A stretch of DNA of 64,000 bases from Spirochaetaceae bacterium. Its GTDB lineage: Bacteria; Spirochaetota; Spirochaetia; DSM-27196; SKKC01. The stretch spans positions 1-64,000 of the forward strand of contig RECN01000074.1 of assembly GCA_007694005.1 (NCBI GenBank), given 5' to 3'. Below are positions 53,809-61,020 of the stretch, piece by piece. Numbering within the stretch: the stretch's first letter is position 1; each line of letters starts with the position of its first letter. The position numbers and the translations under genes are program-made. The notes under the pieces were generated by a model that saw only the letters and a list, made by a program, of their open reading frames with translations, had not been told where the DNA came from and ran no database searches.

Positions 53809-55836
53809 CTATCTGTTCTGATTCGTGTTCAGTCCTTCAAGCCGCCGGCGCATGTCTTCCATGCTGTCCACGGCCGATTCCATCTGCGCAAACTCACGCC
53901 GAAGTTGTGCTTCACGACGTTCAAGCCGTTCCGAATCGCGGCCAATTTGAGTGTTCGCATCGCTGATTCTTCGGTCTATGCTCTGCGTCCGAGTGGTAAT
54001 GATGCCCCCGGTCTGGGTAAATCCGCGGACGTAGTTATGCACCTCAAACGCCGCTCCGGCGTCGATGATTCCGTCACGATCGGAGTCAAAGCCAAACAGG
54101 TCCCGGATTGCCCGGTGGTTCTGCGCGATAGCCGCATCGAGAACATCTTCGTTCATTTCGAGGTACCCGCGCAGCTGTCGCGTGTCAACGCCTGCGCCAG
54201 GTCCACTCGCATTACTTGAAACACCGATCTGCTGAAGAATGCGCAGTTCGCTTCCGAGACGCGTCTCGTATGGGTTCATCATGATTGTCTGTAATCTGCT
54301 TCGAAGCTGGTTGAGGGTCGAGTCGCCCTGCATCAGGCCGAGCCGTTCCTCAGCCTCAGCTGCTTCGTCGTCGGTGAACCATGATATCTGGCTTATGATT
54401 TCCCTGCTTGTTCGCGTAAGAATATTCGTCTCAACCATGATCTGGTTGTACAGAGCGAGAAACTCGATAATCGCATTCTTGATTGCTTCCGCGTCGGGCT
54501 CGACACGAAGCCGCGCGCTTCCGGTGTCCTGAAGCGAAAGCGTGACACCTTCGATGAGATCGTCGATTTCGTTTGTGTCCCTGCTTACTTCAATTCCGTC
54601 GATTCGCAGACGAGCATCACGTGCCGTTTCGAGAGCGAGTACCGGCTCGAAATCGCCGACTGCATCAGGGTCGTAGATTCGGACATTCTGCAGCCGAACG
54701 CGTCGGAAGGTACTCCGGTTCGTCACCTCAATGCCGGTAATACCCGAAAGCGCTTCGCCGACGGGAAAACTGACGGTTATGAAGCCATCGGTATCTTCAA
54801 GCGGGGGGAGGGCAAAATCCTGTGTTCCGTCGAGAAGCGTAACAATGTTCAGATCGTCGATTACGGCGGGAGGTTCGGGGCGAACCCACTCGGGAAGGTC
54901 GAATATCGATGAGGCGAATGGTACGCGAACACCATCGAGCTCGGTTTCACCGAGTTCCGGAACCGTCGGACCGCGGGGTTCGACGGGTTCCTGAACTTCC
55001 TCGCGTCCGAGATTCTCGACCGAGATTTCGAAACTCAACACGAGGCCTTCTTCGAGTGCGACGCGCGGTTCTGCGTCAACGAACGCACGTGACGTCGGTT
55101 CGAGCACTACGGTACCGTCAGACAGACCGGCGGAACCCGTTTCCCCGTCTTCAAGCGTCACGGTTTCGCGTGCAAGCCGTATGTCCCGGTCCGCTTCGGT
55201 GGCCCGGGGCCTGATTGTGTTCGTTTCAAGTGCCAGAGTTTCAGCGTCATCGGAGAAATTGAGTCGGTTGGTCGCTCCGGTAATCTGTCCTTCGAAAATA
55301 AGAACACGGGAGCTTCGCGTGTCACGAACGGACCGGACCTCAACGATCTGCGATGCCCGTCGATTCACGCTCGAGACAAACTCGGCGATACTTCCTCCCT
55401 CGAAGGGGACTGAAATCTCGCTGTCACCTATACCAAAGGTGTAGCGTCCACCAGGTACACGGAAATCTTCCGGGAGCGACGCAGATCGAAAGACGTCAGC
55501 AGAGGCGGTCTGCAGTACTTCCAGACTCGATACGGACTCCGGCGCTTCGCGATTTGCCGAGGCCGTCAGGACGGATGAATCGGTAGAACTCGCAATGCGC
55601 TGCAGAAACGGGTTTCGAAAACTGTACAGGGTATTTGCGGCGTCCTGCAGGGCACTCATATCGCGGGACAGTCGATTCCACGCGTCGCGTTCTTTTTCGA
55701 GGCCCTCGATTCGCTGCTCGTTCCGCCGTATCGGGGCGCTTTCAGCGTCGATGATATCTTCAATCATCTGGTTGGTCTCGAATCGACTCGAGACGCCGGG
55801 AATTGAGATCTGTGAATAAGCTGATGGGAGCGTCAT
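53809..55836 (-). CDS. fliD: Flagellar filament cap protein FliD (HAP2)
   Basis: A filament-cap protein of 675 residues from the ATG at 55836. The N-terminus ISIPGVSSRFETNQMIEDII and the C-terminal coiled coil (RGFTQTGGIITTRTQSIDRRI, then EREAQLRREFAQMES-like helix) are the FliD hallmarks. The central D2/D3 region is larger than in E. coli. The frame stays open to an ATG at 55932, which has GGACGG upstream and would prepend a basic segment plus a hydrophobic stretch ending AYS. That looks like a Sec signal peptide, unusual for a type III substrate. The start is unresolved. The flaG gene is just upstream. Confidence 0.92.
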   Translation of the reverse strand: MTLPSAYSQISIPGVSSRFETNQMIEDIIDAESAPIRRNEQRIEGLEKERDAWNRLSRDMSALQDAANTLYSFRNPFLQRIASSTDSSVLTASANREAPESVSSLEVLQTASADVFRSASLPEDFRVPGGRYTFGIGDSEISVPFEGGSIAEFVSSVNRRASQIVEVRSVRDTRSSRVLIFEGQITGATNRLNFSDDAETLALETNTIRPRATEADRDIRLARETVTLEDGETGSAGLSDGTVVLEPTSRAFVDAEPRVALEEGLVLSFEISVENLGREEVQEPVEPRGPTVPELGETELDGVRVPFASSIFDLPEWVRPEPPAVIDDLNIVTLLDGTQDFALPPLEDTDGFITVSFPVGEALSGITGIEVTNRSTFRRVRLQNVRIYDPDAVGDFEPVLALETARDARLRIDGIEVSRDTNEIDDLIEGVTLSLQDTGSARLRVEPDAEAIKNAIIEFLALYNQIMVETNILTRTSREIISQISWFTDDEAAEAEERLGLMQGDSTLNQLRSRLQTIMMNPYETRLGSELRILQQIGVSSNASGPGAGVDTRQLRGYLEMNEDVLDAAIAQNHRAIRDLFGFDSDRDGIIDAGAAFEVHNYVRGFTQTGGIITTRTQSIDRRISDANTQIGRDSERLERREAQLRREFAQMESAVDSMEDMRRRLEGLNTNQNR

Positions 55837-55995
55837 TATCGCGATGACGATACTACAGAATACCAACCGGGCTCGGGTAAGCTCGGGGCGTGTTGAGGAG
55901 ATTAGTGATCCTTGTCGGCGAAGTCCATACATACAGTCCGTCCGTTTGCCTTTCTACAAGAGCATACCACAGGACTCATGGAGCATTCAGCCTTT

Positions 55996-56340
55996 TCATA
56001 CTCGTTCATCGAGCAACAGTCCGATTGCCTCGTTCAGGCGCAACTGTATTCGCTGTAATGCTTCGGGCGGCAGCTCCTTAATCACCTTATCGGTGTTCGC
56101 GTCTACCACCTTTACAATCACGCCACCCATATCACTGTTCACCGAGAACCGTAGCCTCCGGTTAATTACTGCCGCTGTTGTCTGCAGCTGGGCAACCATC
56201 TGGTCTATTTCTTCTCGCGTAGGTCGTTCGAATGAAACATCCGGTACAGCTCGTCCCTGAGTGCTCCCGGCATCCGTCCGTCCATGCGTAACCATGTCGA
56301 ACGATGGAGTTCCGAACGGACCACTTATTTCCATGGTCAT
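55996..56340 (-). CDS. flaG: FlaG family flagellar protein
   Basis: A 114-residue protein of the FlaG family. The C-terminal half has the conserved pattern RLRFSVNSDMGGVIVKVVD, then KVIKELPPEALQRI and LLDERV. FlaG is found next to fliD in many bacteria and influences filament length. GGAGG lies nine bases before the ATG at 56340. It precedes fliD by about 160 bases of leader (to 55836) and is probably co-transcribed with it. Confidence 0.88.
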   Translation of the reverse strand: MTMEISGPFGTPSFDMVTHGRTDAGSTQGRAVPDVSFERPTREEIDQMVAQLQTTAAVINRRLRFSVNSDMGGVIVKVVDANTDKVIKELPPEALQRIQLRLNEAIGLLLDERV

Positions 56341-56369
56341 ACCATCTTACCTCCGTGTAAGACGATGGA

Positions 56370-56393
56370 GTGGGGAGAGCGCGCACTCCCCAC
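56370..56393 (-). promoter_or_regulatory. Stable hairpin in the flaG leader
   Basis: GTGGGGAG pairs perfectly with CTCCCCAC (8 bp) around an 8-base loop, about 30 bases upstream of the flaG start. It has no T tract in the direction of flaG. It may shield or expose the nearby GGAGG; a regulatory role is speculative. Confidence 0.4.
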
Positions 56394-56502
56394 CTGCCAA
56401 AGTTACTGTCGGGTATCGGGCCCTCAGTGCATCGCTGAAAGCGTTGCCGAGAGATGACGTCCAGAAATCTCTCTTTGAACAGGCACGATTCCCTCCGTGC
56501 AT

Positions 56503-56519
56503 ACTGCCGTCGCGGCAGT
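56503..56519. repeat. Short perfect hairpin downstream of the second flaB
   Basis: ACTGCCG and CGGCAGT (7 bp) with a 3-base loop, located between the flaB terminator and flaG. No T tract follows on either strand. Function unknown. Together with neighbouring hairpins, it occupies the 226-base gene-free gap 56341-56566. Confidence 0.4.
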
Positions 56520-56528
56520 GATCACACT

Positions 56529-56564
56529 AAAAAGAGCCCGGGAACGAAGTACCCCGTTTCTCTT
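56529..56564 (-). terminator. Probable terminator of the second flaB
   Basis: On the minus strand, AAGAG...CTCTT and CGGG...CCCG pair around a loop of about ten bases with a small internal bulge, followed by TTTTT (56533-56529). It begins directly after the flagellin stop codon. Confidence 0.5.
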
Positions 56565-56566
56565 CT

Positions 56567-57421
56567 TTATCCGAGCAGCTGCAATACTGACTGAGGCTGT
56601 AGGTTAGCCTGTGCAAGCATTGCGGTGTTGCTCTGCATAAGGATCTGATTCCGAACGAACGAAACCATTTCCGCTGCCATATCGGTGTCGCGGATCTGAG
56701 ACTCTGCCGAAGCAAGGTTCTCAGCGGCAATGGCTACTCCAGACTGAGCCATTTCAAAACGGTTCTGATATGCACCAAGGTCTGCACGTTGCCGAGAGAC
56801 CGATCGAAGCGCTTCATCGACCATACCGATCGCCCGGTTTGCCGCCTCCGGTGTGGAGATCGAAACCGTGTCATCGCCACCTTGAGCATCTACCAGACCC
56901 AGTGCGGATGCCGTCATTGTTCCAATGAACACGCGGGCCGACTGATCCATATTTGCGCCGATCTGAAACTGCATGACACTTTCGGCTTCTTCGTTTCCAG
57001 CGAAGCGTCCTGTGAGCATGTTCAGACCATTGAACTGCGCATGCGAAGCTATGCGGTTTATTTCGCTCACCAGCTGTGAGACCTCGACCTGAATAAGCAT
57101 TCGGTCCTCAGCGGTATAGATACCGTTGGCTGACTGTACAGACAGCTCGCGGATGCGCTGAAGAATGTCCTGCGTATTCTGCAAGAATCCCTCTGTAGTC
57201 TGAATGAACGAAACGGCATTCTGAATATTACGCTCGGCCTGGTTCAGTCCTCTGACCTGGCTGCGCAGTTTTTCAGAAACCGCAAGTCCCGACGCGTCGT
57301 CTGCTGCACGGTTAACCCGCATCCCCGATGAAAGTCGCTCTACATTGGTCTGCATCGCTTCTCCACGGGAACCAAGAGTCCGATTCGCGTACGCTGCGGC
57401 GGTATTATGATTTATGATCAT
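56567..57421 (-). CDS. flaB: Flagellin FlaB (second copy)
   Basis: A 284-residue core flagellin of periplasmic filaments. It has the D0/D1 N-terminus [17 protein letters not shown] with [20 protein letters not shown] and the C-terminus [20 protein letters not shown] with [19 protein letters not shown]. The variable D2/D3 domain is almost absent, as usual for spirochaetal FlaB. The ATG at 57421 follows AAGGAGGG. It is clearly a paralogue of the upstream flaB (57687) and may share its transcript. No separate sigma-28 promoter is visible in the 265 bases before it. Its leader carries a GGA-loop hairpin (see 57426-57466). Confidence 0.97.
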   Translation of the reverse strand: MIINHNTAAAYANRTLGSRGEAMQTNVERLSSGMRVNRAADDASGLAVSEKLRSQVRGLNQAERNIQNAVSFIQTTEGFLQNTQDILQRIRELSVQSANGIYTAEDRMLIQVEVSQLVSEINRIASHAQFNGLNMLTGRFAGNEEAESVMQFQIGANMDQSARVFIGTMTASALGLVDAQGGDDTVSISTPEAANRAIGMVDEALRSVSRQRADLGAYQNRFEMAQSGVAIAAENLASAESQIRDTDMAAEMVSFVRNQILMQSNTAMLAQANLQPQSVLQLLG

Positions 57422-57425
57422 ACAT

Positions 57426-57466
57426 CCCTCCTTGAACAAGATCGTCCGAGGCAATCCGTGCCTCGG
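57426..57466 (-). promoter_or_regulatory. Candidate CsrA-binding leader of the second flaB
   Basis: In the mRNA sense, CCGAGGC and GCCTCGG (7 bp, 57446-57466) close a 7-base loop ACGGATT containing GGA. About 28 bases downstream the ribosome binding site AAGGAGGGATGT (57433 to 57422) also contains GGA and resembles the CsrA consensus ACARGGAUGT. A second GGA lies in the 35-base loop of a perfect 10-bp stem GATGAAAACC/GGTTTTCATC (57529-57583). Two GGA sites at this spacing would let one CsrA dimer bridge them and block initiation. Confidence 0.5.
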
Positions 57467-57643
57467 TCCCATCGAATGCGATACCGGAGTCTAGAACGCG
57501 CTGTCTCCGCTTCGTCTTCTCGCAATCAGATGAAAACCAGCTGGCCGTAGAAGAGATATCATCCGGCTCATAAGGTTTTCATCTCCGACAGGCGACCTCA
57601 AGCGAGGTGATGTCTGATGTTTTTCAAAGAACAGGACGAGTAG

Positions 57644-57661
57644 AGGGGCCCGAAGGCCCCT
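57644..57661 (-). promoter_or_regulatory. Very stable hairpin after the first flaB
   Basis: In the mRNA sense, AGGGGCC and GGCCCCT (7 bp) close a TTCG tetraloop, 26 bases after the first flaB stop. No T run follows, so it is not a standard terminator. It may act as an mRNA stabiliser or processing boundary between the two flagellin messages, or as an inefficient terminator. Confidence 0.5.
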
Positions 57662-57686
57662 GTACCCGTTATCGAATAGTACTCCC

Positions 57687-58547
57687 TTAACCGAGGAGCT
57701 GCAATACTGACTGTGGTGTCAGGTTTGCCTGTGCGAGCATTGCGGTGCTCGCCTGCATGAGAATCTGGTCGCGCACGAAATCTACCATCTGCGCAGCCAT
57801 ATCGGTGTCGCGGATGCGACTTTCGGCGGCTGCGAGGTTTTCCGCTCCGACATCGAGTCCCTGCATTGCGTACTCAAGACGGTTCTGGTACGCACCGAGG
57901 TTGGCTCGCTGCTGGCTGACACTCATCAATGCCTCGTCCACCATTCCGATCGTGCGGTTCGCACTATCGGCTGAGGAAAGAGTCACGATATCACCGGTAC
58001 CGACTTCTCGCATGCCCAGCGAAGCCGCGGTCATTGTCCCAATAAAGACCCGAATTCTCTGATCCATGTTGGCACCGATGTGGAAGTGCATGCTTGCGGT
58101 GACGTCGTTGTCTCCGGTTTCCCGTGCGAAACGTCCGGTGAGCATGTTCAGTCCGTTGAACTGTGCGTGAGAGGCGATGCGGTCGAGTTCGGACACCAGC
58201 TGTGATACTTCGACCTGTATCTGCATACGGTCTTCTGAGGTATATATGCCGTTCGACGCCTGTACGGCGAGCTCGCGGATACGCTGCAGAATGTCCTGAC
58301 TGGTCTGAAGATAGCCTTCTGTCGTCTGAATGAACGAAACGCCGTCCTGAGCATTGGTAGATGCGCGCTGAAGACCGCGAACCTGGCTGCGCAGCTTTTC
58401 GCTGACAGCGAGTCCCGAAGCGTCGTCACCTGCGCGGTTGATGCGCATTCCCGAACTCAGGCGTTCCACGCTGCTCTGTATCCCGCTTTCGTTGACACCG
58501 AGCTGTCGCTGTGCGAACGCAGCGCTCGTATTGTGATTAATAATCAT
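57687..58547 (-). CDS. flaB: Flagellin FlaB (first copy)
   Basis: A 286-residue core flagellin. N- and C-terminal helices are conserved ([68 protein letters not shown]). The middle is short, typical of spirochaetal FlaB. The ATG at 58547 follows GGAGGA at seven bases; a TTG-initiated extension to 58631 is in frame but runs through the leader hairpins and is rejected. A sigma-28 promoter and a long structured leader lie upstream. The paralogue at 56567 follows. Confidence 0.97.
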   Translation of the reverse strand: MIINHNTSAAFAQRQLGVNESGIQSSVERLSSGMRINRAGDDASGLAVSEKLRSQVRGLQRASTNAQDGVSFIQTTEGYLQTSQDILQRIRELAVQASNGIYTSEDRMQIQVEVSQLVSELDRIASHAQFNGLNMLTGRFARETGDNDVTASMHFHIGANMDQRIRVFIGTMTAASLGMREVGTGDIVTLSSADSANRTIGMVDEALMSVSQQRANLGAYQNRLEYAMQGLDVGAENLAAAESRIRDTDMAAQMVDFVRDQILMQASTAMLAQANLTPQSVLQLLG

Positions 58548-58553
58548 GTGTAT

Positions 58554-58672
58554 TCCTCCGTGAAAATCATGCTGAAAAGCGTCCCTGCTTTTCAGTATCC
58601 CCTGTACAAGTAGGATCTTGATCCCGCACAAGCGGGATAATGGTCATTCTTTGCTACGACACCTCCTTGTCG
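58554..58672 (-). promoter_or_regulatory. Candidate CsrA-binding leader of the first flaB
   Basis: In the mRNA sense three GGA sites follow each other. First, CGACA-AGGAGG-TGTCG (58657-58672) shows GGA in a 6-base loop. Second, CTGAAAAGC-AGGGAC-GCTTTTCAG (58572-58595) shows GGA in the loop of a perfect 9-bp stem. Third, the ribosome binding site GGAGGA (58554-58559) lies about 25 bases further. A plain hairpin, ATCCCGC/GCGGGAT (58621-58638), lies between the first two. The layout resembles the Bacillus hag leader repressed by CsrA. Binding is inferred. Confidence 0.55.
58567..58647 (-). CDS. Possible 26-codon leader peptide upstream of the first flaB
   Basis: ATG at 58647 opens a 26-residue frame (begins [10 protein letters not shown]) that ends in TGA at 58567, 20 bases before the flaB start. 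A perfect AAGGAGGTG ribosome binding site lies upstream, but its spacing of 14 bases is long. Translation would pass through the GGA-loop hairpin. This may be chance; there is no codon-use or homology support. Confidence 0.25.
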   Translation of the reverse strand: MTIIPLVRDQDPTCTGDTEKQGRFSA

Positions 58673-58694
58673 ATGTGTGTTGCAGATTCGACTC

Positions 58695-58722
58695 AAACCT
58701 GTTCTAAACGCGTAACAGGTTT
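58695..58722 (-). repeat. 9-bp hairpin in the flaB leader
   Basis: AAACCTGTT and AACAGGTTT pair perfectly around a 10-base loop in the upstream half of the leader. No T tract follows in the flaB direction. It lies in the 338-base gap 58548-58885, which holds promoter, leader hairpins and the possible leader peptide but no other gene. Confidence 0.45.
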
Positions 58723-58800
58723 ATGCCGAAGCTGTAGATAGGGGCGAGAAGACGCTCTGGTAAAATACCGGCGCGTCACGGTCCTCACCCACTAATCGGT

Positions 58801-58828
58801 GTATCGGCTTTCTATACTGTATTCTTTA
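58801..58828 (-). promoter_or_regulatory. Sigma-28 (FliA/SigD-type) promoter of flaB
   Basis: In the minus-strand sense, TAAA (58825-58828), 16 bases, then GCCGATAC (58801-58808) closely matches TAAA-N15-GCCGATAA. An AT-rich stretch at about 58842-58865 could serve as an UP element. Transcription would start near 58795, giving a leader of about 245 bases. Confidence 0.8.
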
Positions 58829-58885
58829 GCGAGCTGAAACGCAAATTTTTAGAAAAGTTTTTGATGTACTCCGGGCAGCCGTTGT

Positions 58886-59983
58886 CTAAAGCTGTTTCAG
58901 GTACTCGTTAGCGACCGGATCTTCCGGATCGTAGGCGAGGACGCTGGAAAAGTACCGTTTTGCTTCGCCTGCGTTACCCATTTTCAGATGTACAACGCCG
59001 AGGTTGCACATGACCTTGGTGTTGTCCGGCTCGATCGTCAGCGCTTCGCGGAGGCGTTTCAGACTTGCGTCGTGTTCGCCGAGTTCCATCAGGCAGATTC
59101 CCAGCTCGTTCAGGGTGTCAGGCGAGGTGCCTCCGAGGGAAATGGCCTTATCAAACGCATCCCTGCCAGAGGCAAAGTCTCCAAGACGCCGGTGGGCCCA
59201 TCCAAGGATAAACCATCCGTTCCATACATCGGGGTGGCGTTCAAGGAACTCTTCTATTCGCTGTATACCCTGCTGCTCCTGGCCGAGACGAATAAAATCG
59301 AACGCTTCCTTGAACATGGTGTCGTCGAGGCTCTGCTGGCCAATCTGATCGACAACCCGCTGTGCTTCGGCGGTCTTTTCCTCGTCGTCTGATTCGGCAA
59401 CAAACTGCTCGAGGAGTTGCCGTGCCCGATCGTAGTTGCGCTTACGGAGATGAAAGAAACCGGCGTTCATGGCGACTTCCGGGGGAGCATCTTCGTCCTG
59501 AAGTAACTCCCGATACAGATTGAACGCCTGCTCGTCGAGCCGCTCGCTGAACGCCTCATCGTGACTCTGCTCGGACTGCTGCTCGTACATCAGGGCAAGA
59601 TTAAGTCGCGGTATGGGATCAGCGGGCAACAGGCCGCTGAGGGCAAGAAACAGCTCTTCGGCGAGTGCGTAATCTCCGTTTCGCGCTTTCAACACACCGG
59701 TCTCCGTCAGCTCGTTGACAATCTCGGGCCGCACCCCGCGAATGAAGCGACGGTAGTAGTCGGCGTCCGTGTGTTCGGGTTCGTATGCCAGAATCTTGAG
59801 CATTGCCGAGAGAATCATCTCCCAGCTCAAGGACTGCAGTGCTCCGACGCTCGGACCGTCGGGAAGCTCGACCGGAAGTTTGCGCTCGGGATCGAGGTGA
59901 ATCGATTCGGCGTGCGACTGCATGTCGTCCGGGACGGAAATGTAAACGATATCTCGTGTTGGATTGTGGTTCTGATTAATCAT
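58886..59983 (-). CDS. TPR-repeat protein
   Basis: A 365-residue cytosolic protein. After about 90 residues without clear repeats, helical pairs of the tetratricopeptide type follow, for example GDYALAEELFLALSGLLPADP, RNYDRARQLLEQFVAESD, WFILGWAHRRLGDFASGRDA and CNLGVVHLKMGNAGEAKRYF. TPRs mediate protein binding; the partner is unknown. It is 27 bases after the PlzA-like gene, so they form one leftward unit that ends just before the flaB promoter. A flagellar or c-di-GMP link is suggested only by position. Confidence 0.82.
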   Translation of the reverse strand: MINQNHNPTRDIVYISVPDDMQSHAESIHLDPERKLPVELPDGPSVGALQSLSWEMILSAMLKILAYEPEHTDADYYRRFIRGVRPEIVNELTETGVLKARNGDYALAEELFLALSGLLPADPIPRLNLALMYEQQSEQSHDEAFSERLDEQAFNLYRELLQDEDAPPEVAMNAGFFHLRKRNYDRARQLLEQFVAESDDEEKTAEAQRVVDQIGQQSLDDTMFKEAFDFIRLGQEQQGIQRIEEFLERHPDVWNGWFILGWAHRRLGDFASGRDAFDKAISLGGTSPDTLNELGICLMELGEHDASLKRLREALTIEPDNTKVMCNLGVVHLKMGNAGEAKRYFSSVLAYDPEDPVANEYLKQL

Positions 59984-60010
59984 GATTCGACGTCCTGTTT
60001 CTGAGTAGTT

Positions 60011-60961
60011 TCAACCTTCTGCTGCCGGATCGGTCCCGGCTTCGGTGTTTCGGCGGGCCTGTTCGTCCCGTTTTGCCCGCACGCCCGCTTCGGTCTTTGC
60101 CCGGGTCGCAGATAACTGGCGTTCGCGTTCTTCTGCCTGCGCTTTTGCCCGTGCTTTGGGCGACTGAGCGGCACGGATATACGAGTTGACGCGCATCTTG
60201 TACTTCGCGGGGACAAGATCCTGGTTAAACTGTATGGCGAACGCGGCAATGTCGCTGCGTCCTTCGACTGCTTCGAACCGGATGACGGTTCCCGGAATAT
60301 CGATGTTTTCCGGGGGATCGGGTATGGAAATGCGAAGGACCGCGTCTTTGTTCAGAATAAACTTCGCAACGCCCATGATGATCACCTTGGCGCCGCCAAA
60401 GCTGACGTCGCGCAGTATGCACTTTCTCGGCACTCCCTGAATGGAAATCTGAGCGTTTCGGGCTCCAAATCCAAGAATTTTTTCCGACGCTTCGGTGAGG
60501 GTTATCCGTTCATCTCTCCGGTTTTTGCTGTTTGCATGCGCTTCGAGAACCTGTCCGAGGATTTCGATGAGTCCGTCTGCGGGACGTTGTGTGTACTGTA
60601 GCGTCAGGAACACAAGACTCTGATTCTCGCGCGAATACGGTGTATAGCTGACGATCTTCGCCGACACGAGAAAGGTGATGGGGTCGGCCTTGTCTCGTTG
60701 AATGAAGCTGAATCTGAGCGAAACGACGTTGTTTGCCTTCTTGATCATCGCTTTGAGACTGTCTTTCATGTTGACGATGATCTTTGCCGAGTTCATCGAA
60801 CTGGAATATATGATGCATGGCCACTGATACCCCATGCACTTGAGACACACCTGTTTCGGGTATAACAGCGTCGCTTTGATGATATCTTTCGTGAACGTTA
60901 TTTCGGAGGCTGCGTATTGATCGTAATACGCTGAGATCTGCTGGCTTGTTATGATAGACAT
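60011..60961 (-). CDS. PlzA-like PilZ-domain c-di-GMP receptor
   Basis: A 316-residue cytosolic protein with an N-terminal PilZN3-type domain (about 1-135) and a PilZ domain (about 140-255). The c-di-GMP motif is intact: Arg148-xxx-Arg152 (RRDER) and Asp185-x-Ser-xx-Gly190 (DVSFGG). A Lys/Arg/Ala-rich disordered tail of about 60 residues (KARAKAQAEERERQ) follows, which is odd. The architecture matches the Borrelia PlzA type. The ATG at 60961 is preferred because the one at 60976 overlaps a predicted -10 box. Co-transcribed with the TPR gene. Confidence 0.85.
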   Translation of the reverse strand: MSIITSQQISAYYDQYAASEITFTKDIIKATLLYPKQVCLKCMGYQWPCIIYSSSMNSAKIIVNMKDSLKAMIKKANNVVSLRFSFIQRDKADPITFLVSAKIVSYTPYSRENQSLVFLTLQYTQRPADGLIEILGQVLEAHANSKNRRDERITLTEASEKILGFGARNAQISIQGVPRKCILRDVSFGGAKVIIMGVAKFILNKDAVLRISIPDPPENIDIPGTVIRFEAVEGRSDIAAFAIQFNQDLVPAKYKMRVNSYIRAAQSPKARAKAQAEERERQLSATRAKTEAGVRAKRDEQARRNTEAGTDPAAEG

Positions 60962-60974
60962 GCGTGTATGCAAC

Positions 60975-61004
60975 ATAGTAGTTTGGCGCCCGAGTTTACG
61001 TCAA
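60975..61004 (-). promoter_or_regulatory. Possible sigma-70 promoter of the PlzA-like gene
   Basis: In the minus-strand sense, TTGACG (60999-61004) and TACTAT (60975-60980) are 18 bases apart. The message would be nearly leaderless from the ATG at 60961, so this is tentative. Confidence 0.35.
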
Positions 61005-61020
61005 TGATGAGGGAGCAGGA

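Noticed and set aside
58548-58631. N-terminal extension of the first flaB to a TTG at 58631
   Set aside because: It would translate the leader hairpins, and flagellins start at MIINHN with a good GGAGGA site before the ATG at 58547.
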